A DNA stretch of 64,000 bases from NCBI GenBank assembly GCA_009843505.1, contig VYDI01000019.1, forward strand, positions 2,501 through 66,500, read 5' to 3'. Positions 25,165 through 34,687 of this stretch are shown here, one piece after another. A program made the position numbers and the translations under genes. Under the pieces are notes generated by a model. The model saw only the letters and a program-made list of their open reading frames with translations. It was not told the DNA's origin and made no database searches. The DNA comes from Holophagales bacterium. GTDB lineage: Bacteria > Acidobacteriota > Thermoanaerobaculia > Multivoradales > Multivoraceae. The stretch's first letter is position 1, and each line of letters starts with the position of its first letter.

Positions 25165-25577
25165 CCGACCAGGTCGCAGGCGGCGAAGAAGAAGCCGCGC
25201 TCAACGCCAGCGTTTTCAGGCGAGTCGCTGCCGTGGATCGCGTTGTTCTGGATGTTCGTGCCGTAGAGGTTGCGGATCGTCCCCTCGGCGGCCTGCGTCG
25301 AGTCGGTGGCGCCCATCACGTCGCGAAGATGAGCCACCGCGTTCTCGCGCGCCAGCGCGATCGCCACCACGGGGCCGCTCGTCATGAACGCGACCAGGTC
25401 GGCGTAGAACGGTCGCTCGCGATGCACCGCGTAGAACGCCTCCGCCTGGGCGCGCGAAAGACGCATCCGGCGGGTGGCCTGGATCTCGAAGCCGGCGTCT
25501 TCGAGGTGGGCGACGATCCGGCCCGTGTTGCCGGCACGGACCGCGTCCGGCTTGATGATGGTCAGCGTCTCTTCCAT
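25161..25577 (-). CDS. ndk: Ndk, nucleoside-diphosphate kinase
   Basis: Transfers the gamma-phosphate between nucleoside triphosphates and diphosphates via a phospho-His. The 138-residue protein has TLTIIKPDAV at the start and the active His115 in NNAIHGSDSPENAGVE. Length is normal. Placed 12 bases after sucD, which fits channelling of NTP formed by succinyl-CoA synthetase, an association well known in bacteria. Confidence 0.97.
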   Translation of the reverse strand: MEETLTIIKPDAVRAGNTGRIVAHLEDAGFEIQATRRMRLSRAQAEAFYAVHRERPFYADLVAFMTSGPVVAIALARENAVAHLRDVMGATDSTQAAEGTIRNLYGTNIQNNAIHGSDSPENAGVERGFFFAACDLVG

Positions 25578-25589
25578 CCCGGCTGTCTC

Positions 25590-26468
25590 CTAGCTCCTAT
25601 CTCTCAGGGCCGTAGCGACCCGCGCGCCCATCTCGGCCGGCGAATCGACGACCAGGACTCCGGCCGCGGCGAGCGCCGCCTTCTTCTCGGCCGCGGTGCC
25701 CTTGCCGCCCGCCACGATCGCGCCGGCATGGCCCATCCGCCGGCCCGGTGGAGCGGTGGCGCCGGCGATGAAGCCGACGACGGGAATGTCGAGGTGCTCG
25801 CCGATCCAGGCCGCCGCCTCCTCTTCCGCGGTGCCGCCGATCTCGCCGATCAGGACCACGGCCTCCGTCGCCTCGTCCCCGGCGAACAACTCCAGCACGT
25901 CGATGAAGCTCGTGCCGTTGACCGGATCGCCGCCGATGCCGACGCAGGTGGTCTGGCCGAGCCCTTCGTTCGTGAGCTGCCACACGGCCTCGTAGGTCAG
26001 CGTGCCGCTCCGACTGATCACGCCGACGTTGCCGGCCTCGTGGATGTGGCCGGGCATGATGCCGACCTTCGCCTGGCCCGGCGTGATCAGGCCCGGGCAG
26101 TTCGGCCCCAGCAGACGGCTGTTCCGACCCCGGAGAAAGGCCTTGACCCGGACCATGTCCTGAACCGGGATGCCCTCGGTGATGCACACGATCAGCTCGA
26201 CGCCGGCGTCGGCCGCCTCCATGATCGCGTCGGCGGCGAACGGCGGCGGCACGAAGATCAACGTCGCATTGCAACCCGACTCCCGCCGCGCACGTTCGAC
26301 CGAGTTCCAGACCGCAAAGCCCTCGACCGTCGACCCGCCCTTGCCGGGCGTCACGCCGCCGACGACATCGGTGCCGTAGTCCCGGCAGCCCATCGCGTGG
26401 AACAGCCCTTCCCTGCCGGTGATGCCCTGGACGATCAGGCGCGTGCTCTCGCCTACGAGAATCGACAT
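25590..26468 (-). CDS. sucD: SucD, succinyl-CoA synthetase alpha subunit
   Basis: TCA-cycle substrate-level phosphorylation with SucC: succinyl-CoA + NDP + Pi to succinate + NTP. The 292 residues contain the CoA-binding Rossmann domain ([22 protein letters not shown]) and the phosphorylated His247 in [17 protein letters not shown]. It starts 4 bases after sucC and is followed by ndk. Confidence 0.97.
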   Translation of the reverse strand: MSILVGESTRLIVQGITGREGLFHAMGCRDYGTDVVGGVTPGKGGSTVEGFAVWNSVERARRESGCNATLIFVPPPFAADAIMEAADAGVELIVCITEGIPVQDMVRVKAFLRGRNSRLLGPNCPGLITPGQAKVGIMPGHIHEAGNVGVISRSGTLTYEAVWQLTNEGLGQTTCVGIGGDPVNGTSFIDVLELFAGDEATEAVVLIGEIGGTAEEEAAAWIGEHLDIPVVGFIAGATAPPGRRMGHAGAIVAGGKGTAAEKKAALAAAGVLVVDSPAEMGARVATALRDRS

Positions 26469-26472
26469 CGGC

Positions 26473-27663
26473 TCAGCTTCCCGCGACCCTGGTCTTCAGG
26501 GACTCGACCGCGCGTTCCGCGGCGCTCGCCATGCCGTCGGCGACGAGGAAGTCGAAGTCCGCCCGCTCGAGCACGTCGCGGCCCTCCTCGACGTTCGTTC
26601 CCTCAAGCCGGACGACCACCGGCACTCCCACCGGCGTGCCGTCGGCGGCCAGCTCGTCGATCGCCGCGACCACACCCCGGGCAATGCGGTCGGTGCGCGC
26701 GATGCCGCCAAAGATGTTGATCAGCACGGCCTCGACCGCCGGATCGGAGAGGATGATCCGAAAAGCGCTCGCCACCGCCTCCTGAGAAGCCGAGCCGCCG
26801 ACATCGAGGAAGTTCGCCGGCTCGGCGCCGTAGAGCTTGATGATGTCCATCGTCGCCATTGCCAGACCAGCGCCGTTGACCATGCACCCGATGCTGCCGT
26901 CCAGCTTGATGTAGCTGATGCCGTGCTCCGAGGCCTCGACCTCCAGCGGGTTCTCTTCGTGCACGTCCCTCAGCTCGACGACATCGCGCTGCCGGAAGAG
27001 CGCGTTGTCGTCGAAGTTCATCTTCGCGTCCAGGGCGTAGACGTCGCCCTTCGAGTCCACCATCAGCGGATTGATCTCGACCAGGGAAGCGTCGGTTTCC
27101 AGATAAGCCCTTACGACGCTGGCGACGATCGATTGAATCTGCCGAGCCGTGCCGCCCTCGAATCCGAGCCCCGATGCGATTCGCCGGCACTGGAACGGCA
27201 GCACGCCAAGAAGCGGATCGATCAACTCACGCAGGATCGCGTCCGGATCCGACTGGGCCACTTCCTCGATGTCCATGCCACCCGAGCGCGACGCCATCAA
27301 TAGCGGGCGTTCGGCGGCACGGTCGAGCGTCACGCCCAGGTAGAGCTCCTGGTCGATCTCGAGAGCTTCCTCGATCAGCACCTGGCGCACCTGCTGACCT
27401 TCGGGGCCGGTCTGATGCGTCACCAGTTGCATGCCCAGGATCTCGTCGGCCAACCGCTCCGCCTCGCTCGGGCTCGACGCCACCTTGACACCACCGCCCT
27501 TGCCACGCCCGCCGGCGTGGATCTGCGCCTTGACCACGCAACGGCCACCGAAGTCCTCGCAGATCCGCGCGGCCTGAGCGGCATCGTCGATGACCTTGCC
27601 CTGGGGCACGGCAGCCCCGAACCGGCGCAGTATCCCCTTGGCCTGAAACTCGTGGATCTTCAC
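26473..27663 (-). CDS. sucC: SucC, succinyl-CoA synthetase beta subunit
   Basis: ATP-grasp subunit that sets nucleotide use. The 396-residue protein starts [16 protein letters not shown] and carries [42 protein letters not shown] and ANFLDVGG, all standard. The gene follows icd by 13 bases, so the transcript supplies consecutive steps around 2-oxoglutarate (the 2-oxoglutarate-oxidising enzyme is not in this window). Confidence 0.97.
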   Translation of the reverse strand: MKIHEFQAKGILRRFGAAVPQGKVIDDAAQAARICEDFGGRCVVKAQIHAGGRGKGGGVKVASSPSEAERLADEILGMQLVTHQTGPEGQQVRQVLIEEALEIDQELYLGVTLDRAAERPLLMASRSGGMDIEEVAQSDPDAILRELIDPLLGVLPFQCRRIASGLGFEGGTARQIQSIVASVVRAYLETDASLVEINPLMVDSKGDVYALDAKMNFDDNALFRQRDVVELRDVHEENPLEVEASEHGISYIKLDGSIGCMVNGAGLAMATMDIIKLYGAEPANFLDVGGSASQEAVASAFRIILSDPAVEAVLINIFGGIARTDRIARGVVAAIDELAADGTPVGVPVVVRLEGTNVEEGRDVLERADFDFLVADGMASAAERAVESLKTRVAGS

Positions 27664-27676
27664 GGGCGACGGCTCT

Positions 27677-28921
<1,245 letters not shown>

Positions 28922-28929
28922 GGCGGCGC

Positions 28930-28935
28930 AGAGTA
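28930..28935 (-). promoter_or_regulatory. Candidate -10 element (TACTCT) of the icd operon
   Basis: TAnnnT hexamer on the minus strand, 8 bases before GTG 28921; leaderless geometry. No -35 at normal distance. Confidence 0.35.
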
Positions 28936-29036
28936 TCACGTCCTCGCCCGAAGTCCGAGCCAGGTCAAGCAACGGACTTGCATGGCACCGCCCTTCCCTG
29001 TGCCTCAGCGCGGCGCGGACGCCGCGACTCGACTGC

Positions 29037-29042
29037 TAAGGT
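29037..29042 (+). promoter_or_regulatory. Candidate -10 element (TAAGGT) of cdd
   Basis: TAnnnT hexamer 7 bases before the cdd ATG, with no Shine-Dalgarno site between. The icd-cdd spacer is 128 bases; I see no operator palindrome in it. Confidence 0.35.
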
Positions 29043-29049
29043 CCCGTGA

Positions 29050-29517
29050 ATGAGCGCGCAGCCCGTCTTCCACCTGCCGACGCCGGAGCACGGCGCAACG
29101 TGGGAGGGCATCGACTGGGAGGCTCTGGTCGACGCCGCCGTCCGGTGCCGGGAACAGGCCTACGCGCCTTACAGCGACTTCCGGGTCGGCGCCGCGCTGC
29201 TAGCCGCGAACGGCAGGATCTACATCGGCTGCAACGTGGAGAATCGGGTACTGGGCCTGTCTCTGTGCGCCGAGCGCGGAGCGCTCTCGGCGGCGGTGGC
29301 GGACGGCCAGCGCTCCTTTCTCGCCATGGCCCTCGCCACCGGCGCCGTGCCTCCGAGCACTCCCTGCGGGCAGTGCCGCGACGCCCTGGCCGAGTTCAGT
29401 TGCGACCTGCCGATCGTTGCGGTCACCGCCGGGGCCCACGATTCGTCGAACTGGAGCCGGTTCACGCTGAGCGAACTGCTGCCTGAGCCCTTCGTGCTCG
29501 ATCCGCCCGAAGGCTGA
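29050..29517 (+). CDS. cdd: Cdd, cytidine deaminase
   Basis: Pyrimidine salvage: (deoxy)cytidine to (deoxy)uridine. The 155-residue homotetramer-type enzyme has the zinc ligands Cys73 (with catalytic Glu75, LSLCAERGAL), Cys106 and Cys109 (TPCGQCRDAL), plus YSDFRVGAALL and NVEN at the substrate site. There is an extra ~20-residue N-terminal leader relative to the short Bacillus form. The gene is alone on the plus strand between two minus-strand operons and appears to have its own promoter. Confidence 0.95.
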   Translation: MSAQPVFHLPTPEHGATWEGIDWEALVDAAVRCREQAYAPYSDFRVGAALLAANGRIYIGCNVENRVLGLSLCAERGALSAAVADGQRSFLAMALATGAVPPSTPCGQCRDALAEFSCDLPIVAVTAGAHDSSNWSRFTLSELLPEPFVLDPPEG

Positions 29518-29593
29518 TTCCCCAGTAGTCCGCCGGCGGAGGACCGCGACTTCAGGCCGCCATGAGCGCCGGCACGGGCGCCCCCGCGTCCGT

Positions 29594-29941
29594 TCAGGTC
29601 CCGCCGGCCTCGGCCGCCAGGGCGTCCTCCACCGTGTCGTAGGTCGGGAACAGCGACGCGACGCCAGCCACCGTCAACAACTGGACGATCCGTTCGGAGG
29701 GCCGGACCAGGATCAGCTTCCGCTCCTCGGCGCGGAGCCTGACCAGGTACCCGACCAGTTCACCGATGCCGGTCGAGTCCATGTAGTTGACATCGGAGAG
29801 GTCGAGCAGAACATGGCCGTCGCCCTCCGCCAGGCTCCGCTTCAAGGCGTCGGCCAGGAACCGTGCGCTCTCGCCGAGCTTGATCACGCCCTCTACCGCC
29901 AGCAGGCTGGAGTCGCCGATCTGCTGCTTGTTGATGATCAT
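29594..29941 (-). CDS. STAS-domain protein, anti-anti-sigma-factor-like
   Basis: A 115-residue single STAS domain of the SpoIIAA/RsbV type. The phosphorylatable Ser56 is in NYMDSTGIGELVG, preceded by VLLDLSDV; the C-terminal helix follows IVQLLTVAGVASLFPTYDT. Such proteins bind an anti-sigma kinase when dephosphorylated. No RsbW-like kinase, PP2C phosphatase or sigma factor is near, so its partner must be elsewhere. It is downstream of the oxidoreductase cluster, 35 bases after the DUF1326 gene. Confidence 0.88.
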   Translation of the reverse strand: MIINKQQIGDSSLLAVEGVIKLGESARFLADALKRSLAEGDGHVLLDLSDVNYMDSTGIGELVGYLVRLRAEERKLILVRPSERIVQLLTVAGVASLFPTYDTVEDALAAEAGGT

Positions 29942-29976
29942 CGGTGGAACGCCAGGCGCGGCGGCGACTCCTGGAG

Positions 29977-30639
29977 CTAGCGGCTGAACCGACCCACGAA
30001 TGTGCTCCGCTTGCCGGGACTCTTCCAGGTGGCGCCAAGGCCCGGACCCTGCCAGGTGTGTTCGATGGCGACGCCGGGCACTGCTCCGTCCGTCGGAGCC
30101 AGCGGTGGATAGAAGACCGTCTCGTTGCCGCAGAGGTGGTCCCGGTGATCGAGCGGCCGCGTCCTCACCGCGGCCAGGTCGCCCGCCGTGACCGACGCGG
30201 CCCCGTTCGGCCGCAGAGCGAACGTGACGTCCGCCGCCTCGACCCGGGCCACATCGGCAAGGAGCACTCCCCCCATGCCGCGCGCGAATCCCTCGAGCGC
30301 CGAACGCTGCGACCGGTCCGCGGCCGCGTCCACGATCAGCACGGACTCCGTGGTTCGCGATTCGGTGTACGGATCGCCCAGAGTCGCATCCGAGCGGACG
30401 ACCGCCAGCACCGAGAGGCCCGAGAGGTCGACGCCGTCCCAGCCGCCCGCTTCGATCCGCCAGGCCATGATCGCCTCGTTGCCGACCAGCCCGACTTCGG
30501 AGTTGGCGAAACAGGGACCGGTGTAAACGTCAGCGGTCCGGGCTTCGAGATAGGTGCCGGCAACCCCGGCCGCGCCGGCGGCGGAGGGCAGGACGACCAG
30601 AAGCAGGGCGGGGATAAGAGTCCGTGAAGCGAATCTCAT
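29977..30639 (-). CDS. Exported DUF1326-like protein
   Basis: A 220-residue protein with an N-terminal signal peptide (LIPALLLVVLPSAAGAAG). The mature start YLEARTADVYTGPCFANSEVG and AWRIEAGGWDGVDLSGLSVLAVV follow the plan of DUF1326 proteins, which have no established biochemical role. Start ATG 30639 has GGAGA upstream and overlaps the preceding Cys-rich gene's stop (ATGA), so the two are coupled and both belong to the Mo-enzyme operon. Few cysteines remain compared with typical DUF1326 members, where a CxxxxCPC-like cluster is common. Assignment is from memory of the family. Confidence 0.65.
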   Translation of the reverse strand: MRFASRTLIPALLLVVLPSAAGAAGVAGTYLEARTADVYTGPCFANSEVGLVGNEAIMAWRIEAGGWDGVDLSGLSVLAVVRSDATLGDPYTESRTTESVLIVDAAADRSQRSALEGFARGMGGVLLADVARVEAADVTFALRPNGAASVTAGDLAAVRTRPLDHRDHLCGNETVFYPPLAPTDGAVPGVAIEHTWQGPGLGATWKSPGKRSTFVGRFSR

Positions 30640-30884
30640 GTCGGCAGGTCTCCGTGGCTCTCGAAGCACGGGCGGCCTTCCCGGCAGTCCTCGCGGGAGG
30701 CTACCGCGCCGTCGGGCCCGAGACAGTTCATGCTGTGCGTACACCAGACAAAGCCGTCGTCGATCTCGTGCTGCGGGTCGACATCCGTGCCCGGCTCCAC
30801 CGGCGCCAGGGCCATGAACATCGTCTTCCAGCGCAGCCGCCGGCAGAGCTGCGGAGCTTCAGGAGCGGGGAGTCGGTCGGCCAT
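30636..30884 (-). CDS. Small Cys-rich protein of unknown function
   Basis: An 82-residue soluble protein without signal peptide or membrane helix. Five Cys are spread through it (14, 48, 54, 67, 73) around FVWCTHSMNCLGPDG and REDCREGRPCFE, suggesting metal binding or disulfides. I do not recognise a family. It begins 4 bases after the stop of the FAD subunit and overlaps the DUF1326-like gene by 4, so it is locked between the molybdoenzyme and that protein. The frame could start 20 codons earlier, but only by running into the FAD-subunit gene. Confidence 0.65.
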   Translation of the reverse strand: MADRLPAPEAPQLCRRLRWKTMFMALAPVEPGTDVDPQHEIDDGFVWCTHSMNCLGPDGAVASREDCREGRPCFESHGDLPT

Positions 30885-30888
30885 CGCT

Positions 30889-31863
30889 TCAGATCTCCAT
30901 CCCGGCGGCGTGACCGAGCGCTCGCCGCACCGCGGTCCGGGCAAGCTGGATCTTGTACCGGTTGCCGCTCATCGGCCGGGCGCCCTCCACCGCCGCATCC
31001 GCGGCCGCGGCGACGGTCTCCGGCGTCAGTTCCTGCCCGGACAGAACGTCACCCGCCGCTGCCGCCACATGCGGCGTTGGAGCCGCGTGACCGAGCACGA
31101 TGCGCGCACGCTCCGCCCGCGATCCCGAGCCCGTGAGCGTCACCGCGGCCGCCATCAGCGGCCAGTCCAGCGAGCGGCGCTGGCGGACTTCGTACACAGC
31201 CGACCGGGATCCGGCGACGTTCGCTTCGACGCCGGCGAGGAGCTCGCCCGGCGCCAGCGTGTTCTCGCGCTCTTCGGCGGCTTGGGGCGCCTGGTACAGC
31301 GCCTCCACCGGCAGCCGGCGCTCGCCGCCGGGCCCGTGAACCACCGCTTCCGCACCGAGGGCGACCAGCAGCGGCGCCAGGCTGGACGGATTGACGAAGC
31401 GGGCTTGCCCCGTGGGGAAGATCGCGTGGTAGCGGTTGTCGCCCTCGGTGACCATCGAGCGGCCGTCGGCGGTCAGCGCTAGCAGACCGAAGCCCCGGCG
31501 GTAGTACCAGCACCGGGGACGCTGGAGCAGATCGCCGCCGACCGTGCCCATCTCCCGCAACTGCGGGCTGGCCACTCCGTCGATGGCGACCGCCAGCGCG
31601 GGCAGAGCCGCGATCGCGCCGTCGTGATCCCGCAGTTCCTGCAGGGTCGTCATGGCGCCTATGCGGAGCGTGCCGCCGTCGAGCTCGATCCCCGAAAGAC
31701 CCGCGACGCCGCGAAGCGCGACCAGGCGGTCGACGCGTTCGACATCGTCCTTGAGCAGGCTCAGAAGATCCGTGCCGCCGGCCAGCGCCTCGCTGCCCTC
31801 CGCTGCCAGCAGGCCGACCGCCTGTTCGACGGTCGCCGGCGCCGCATAGCCGAACGGGCGCAT
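30889..31863 (-). CDS. FAD-binding subunit of a xanthine dehydrogenase-family oxidoreductase
   Basis: Medium subunit (324 residues) passing electrons from the Fe-S subunit to FAD. The VAO/CODH-M fold shows LAGGTDLLSLLKDD and GTVGGDLLQRPRCWYYR. In the periplasmic PaoB/YagS group this last segment starts a loop with four Cys holding a [4Fe-4S] cluster; here only Cys118 remains, while the rest of the loop (GDNRYHAIF) is conserved in length and style. The cluster is probably absent. ATG 31863 overlaps the stop of the Mo subunit by one base (TGATG). Confidence 0.92.
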   Translation of the reverse strand: MRPFGYAAPATVEQAVGLLAAEGSEALAGGTDLLSLLKDDVERVDRLVALRGVAGLSGIELDGGTLRIGAMTTLQELRDHDGAIAALPALAVAIDGVASPQLREMGTVGGDLLQRPRCWYYRRGFGLLALTADGRSMVTEGDNRYHAIFPTGQARFVNPSSLAPLLVALGAEAVVHGPGGERRLPVEALYQAPQAAEERENTLAPGELLAGVEANVAGSRSAVYEVRQRRSLDWPLMAAAVTLTGSGSRAERARIVLGHAAPTPHVAAAAGDVLSGQELTPETVAAAADAAVEGARPMSGNRYKIQLARTAVRRALGHAAGMEI

Positions 31864-33992
31864 CAGGCCGGCCCTCCGCGTCCGGCCAGGGCATCCAGCA
31901 CCCGGTCGGGCGTCAACGGCAGGTAGGGCACGCGGACGCCGATTGCGTTCGCCACCGCGTTGCTGATCGCCGCGCCGGGCGAGATGACCGGCGGCTCGCC
32001 CAGGCCGATCACGCCGCGCTCGTCGTAGCCCGGGCCGGTCATCATGTGGACCTCGAGCGATCCCACATCGACCAGACCGGCGAGCTTGTAGAACTCCATG
32101 TCCGCGTTCAGCAGCCTGCCGCTCACGGGATCCGGAATCCACTCCTCGTAGAGCGCGTAGCCGACACCCATGATCAGGCCGCCGTAGACCTGGCTCTCGG
32201 CCAGCCGGCGATTGATGATCAGGCCGCAGTCCTGGACCGCGATCATCCGCTCGACGTGCACGACACCGGTGTCGATATCGACCTCCACCTCGGCGATCTG
32301 CACGCCACCAACGCCGCTCGATATCAGCCGGCCGCGGCCCGGATTCCGGCCCTGGACGCTGATCGGCGCGCCGCCGATCTGAGCGGCCGCCTCGCGCCAG
32401 GACACCCCGCGGGAGGAATCGCCGTCCACGAACACCCGGCCACCCTCGGCGAGCAGTTGCTCCGGCTCCGCCTCGAGTCGCGGCGCCACGTGGACGAGCA
32501 CCTCGCGCAGGGCGTCCTGCGCGGCCCGCCGGGTCGAAGCGGTGACTCCGCCGACCGTCGAACTGCCGCCGGAGGGACCCGACTGCGGATACACGTTGTC
32601 CCCCAGGGACACCCGCACCTGGTGGAGCTCGAGCCCGAACGTCTCGGCGAGCACCTGGGCCACGATCGTGCGGGTCCCGGTTCCAATGTCCTGGCTGCCG
32701 ATCCGCGCCTCGACCGCGCCGTCCGGATGCACCGTCACGTCGCAGTTGCTCGAGTGGCCGCGCCCGCCCCAGGTGTGAACGGAGACGCCGAGCCCGCGCT
32801 GAACAGCGCCCGCGCGCGTGCGCCCGCGGGGCTGCCAACGCTCCTTCCAGGACGCCATTTCGGCGGCGATCCCCAGTTGCTCCCGATAGGTGTCCGGCCG
32901 CCCGGTCAGGTCCAGGTTGCGTTCGAGAAAGTCGATCGGATCGAGACCCAGTTCGTCCGCCAGGTCATCCAGCACGGCCATCGTCAGGAAGCAGGCCTGC
33001 GGATGGTTGGGCGCCCGCCAGGCCCTGGAGCCGGCCAGGTTCGTCGGCACGGAAGTATGGCGGGTGCGGCGGTTCGGCAACCTGCTGAAGACGTACGGCA
33101 GCGGCGTCTGGCCCGTGCCCGGAAGGCCTCCCGAACCCCAGGAGTCCGAATCCCACGCCACGAGCCTGCCCTGCTCGTCGGCCGCCGCCCGGATGCGGGC
33201 GAAGGCGGACGGACGGCTGCCCGCGACCGTCACCTCCTGGTCCCTCTCGAGGAAGAGCTTCACCGGCGCGCCCGCCTTGCGCGCCAGTTCGGCCCCGACG
33301 ATGCCCCAACGGTCGGGCGAGAACTTCGAACCGAAGCCGCCGCCCATGTACTCGGTCCGGATCCTGACCTGGCTCGCCGGCACGCCCAGTTCCGTCGCGA
33401 ACTGCCCGGCCAGGGTCGAAACCGCCTGGGTCGATGCGTGCACTTCCAGCTCGTCGCCGTCCCAGGAACAGACCTGGCCATGCGGCTCCAGGCACATGTG
33501 GGCCATCTGGGGCATGCCAAGCGTCCGCTCCACCGTGCGGTGAGCGGTGGCGAAGGCGGCGTCGGGATCGCCCTCCGCCCTCTCCCCGGCCGCCCTGGCG
33601 CCCGGGGCCCGATCGCGGTCCTCTTCCGTGACGAAGTGCGGAAGGACCTCGTAGTCGACCCGAATCGCCCGCAGCGCGTCCCGGGCGACGTCCTCGGAGA
33701 CGGCGGCGACGGCCGCGATCTCGTCGCCGGCCCACTGGATCTCGGAGCCCTCGCCCTGGATCACGTGGACCACGCGCACACCGGCCATGGCCTCAGCGGC
33801 CGACGTATCGATCGCAACGATCCGGGCGTGGGCATGCGGGCTGGTCAGGATCTTCGCGGCCAGCAGGCCGCTCGGGTTCTGGTCCGACGGGTACTTCGCG
33901 AACCCGGTCGACTTGACCGGGCCGTCGAGTCGCGCCGGCCTGGCTCCGATCTGGGCCCTCCGGTCCGCTTCGGGCCACGAGTAGTCAGCCAC
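31863..33992 (-). CDS. Molybdopterin-binding subunit of a xanthine dehydrogenase-family oxidoreductase
   Basis: Catalytic subunit (709 residues) carrying the molybdenum cofactor. Markers: RPARLDGPVKSTGFAKYPSD at the N-terminus, TEYMGGGFGSKFSPD, RAPNHPQACF, SQDIGTGTRTIVAQVLAETFG, GPSGGSSTVGG and the catalytic base Glu in VIGLGEPPVISPG. Substrate class (aldehyde, purine or N-heterocycle) cannot be read from sequence. No own Tat signal; it would be exported folded with the Fe-S subunit. It overlaps that gene by 8 bases. Confidence 0.95.
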   Translation of the reverse strand: MADYSWPEADRRAQIGARPARLDGPVKSTGFAKYPSDQNPSGLLAAKILTSPHAHARIVAIDTSAAEAMAGVRVVHVIQGEGSEIQWAGDEIAAVAAVSEDVARDALRAIRVDYEVLPHFVTEEDRDRAPGARAAGERAEGDPDAAFATAHRTVERTLGMPQMAHMCLEPHGQVCSWDGDELEVHASTQAVSTLAGQFATELGVPASQVRIRTEYMGGGFGSKFSPDRWGIVGAELARKAGAPVKLFLERDQEVTVAGSRPSAFARIRAAADEQGRLVAWDSDSWGSGGLPGTGQTPLPYVFSRLPNRRTRHTSVPTNLAGSRAWRAPNHPQACFLTMAVLDDLADELGLDPIDFLERNLDLTGRPDTYREQLGIAAEMASWKERWQPRGRTRAGAVQRGLGVSVHTWGGRGHSSNCDVTVHPDGAVEARIGSQDIGTGTRTIVAQVLAETFGLELHQVRVSLGDNVYPQSGPSGGSSTVGGVTASTRRAAQDALREVLVHVAPRLEAEPEQLLAEGGRVFVDGDSSRGVSWREAAAQIGGAPISVQGRNPGRGRLISSGVGGVQIAEVEVDIDTGVVHVERMIAVQDCGLIINRRLAESQVYGGLIMGVGYALYEEWIPDPVSGRLLNADMEFYKLAGLVDVGSLEVHMMTGPGYDERGVIGLGEPPVISPGAAISNAVANAIGVRVPYLPLTPDRVLDALAGRGGPA

Positions 33993-34632
33993 CGCTCACT
34001 CCTCCACCCTCGCCGCCCGCGATCACGGCGCGAATGCCCTTGTAGGTCCCGCAGCGGCAGAAGTTGCCGCCCAGTCCCGCCTCGATCTCCGGTTCCGAAG
34101 GCGCCGGGTGACGCGCGAGCAAGGCCGCGGTCGCCACGACGAACCCCGGTGTGCAGAACCCGCACTGCTGCGCATCGTTGTCGACGAAGGCCTGCTGCAC
34201 GTCGTGCATGGCGTCCGGCGACCCCAGTCCCTCGACCGTCGTGATGCTGCGTCCCGCGGACTCGATCATCAGCCGGCTGCACGCGTAGATCGGGCGGCCG
34301 TCCTCGAGCACGGTGCAGGCGCCACAAGTGCCGCGGTCGCAGACCCGTTTCGGACCCGTCACGTCCAGTCGATCGCGCAGGCCGTCGAGCAGGGTGACCC
34401 GTGGTTCCACCGCCAGCCGGTGGGTGGCGCCGTTCACTTCGAGTTCGACGTCGACCGGACCCGGACCGACCGTTTCCGTCGCTTCCGAGTCGGCCGCCGC
34501 GGCGCCGGCCTCACCGGTCAGCAGGCCCGTGGTCAGACCGCCCGAGAGGGCGCCAGCGGCGCCGCCACGCAGGAACGACCGGCGAGAGAATCCTGACCGC
34601 TTTGCGTCGTCCGTCACGCGCCTACCCTTCAT
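33985..34632 (-). CDS. Tat-exported [2Fe-2S] subunit of the oxidoreductase
   Basis: Small subunit (215 residues) with a twin-arginine signal at residues 16-45 (SRRSFLRGG then a weakly hydrophobic Ala/Gly/Leu stretch). The mature part has two [2Fe-2S] clusters: the plant-ferredoxin type with Cys98, Cys103, Cys106 and Cys118, and the alpha-helical one with Cys157, Cys160, Cys192 and Cys194 (QCGFCTPGF, NFCRCGTY). This makes the whole complex periplasmic, as in PaoABC. First gene of the oxidoreductase set, 55 bases from the M50 gene upstream; a GTG five codons later is an alternative start. Confidence 0.95.
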   Translation of the reverse strand: MKGRRVTDDAKRSGFSRRSFLRGGAAGALSGGLTTGLLTGEAGAAAADSEATETVGPGPVDVELEVNGATHRLAVEPRVTLLDGLRDRLDVTGPKRVCDRGTCGACTVLEDGRPIYACSRLMIESAGRSITTVEGLGSPDAMHDVQQAFVDNDAQQCGFCTPGFVVATAALLARHPAPSEPEIEAGLGGNFCRCGTYKGIRAVIAGGEGGGVSGG

Positions 34633-34687
34633 CTACGCCCAACTGAATCGAAGCGAATCGGAAGCCGCCACTCTAACAGTTGGAGCC

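Noticed and set aside
28984..28999. A sigma-54-like TGGCAC...TTCC sequence between icd and cdd.
   Set aside because: The -12 position reads CC where GC is required, and a better -10 element sits next to cdd.
29529..29540. Perfect 12-base palindrome TCCGCCGGCGGA between cdd and the STAS gene.
   Set aside because: No loop and no T-run; such GC palindromes are expected by chance at this base composition.
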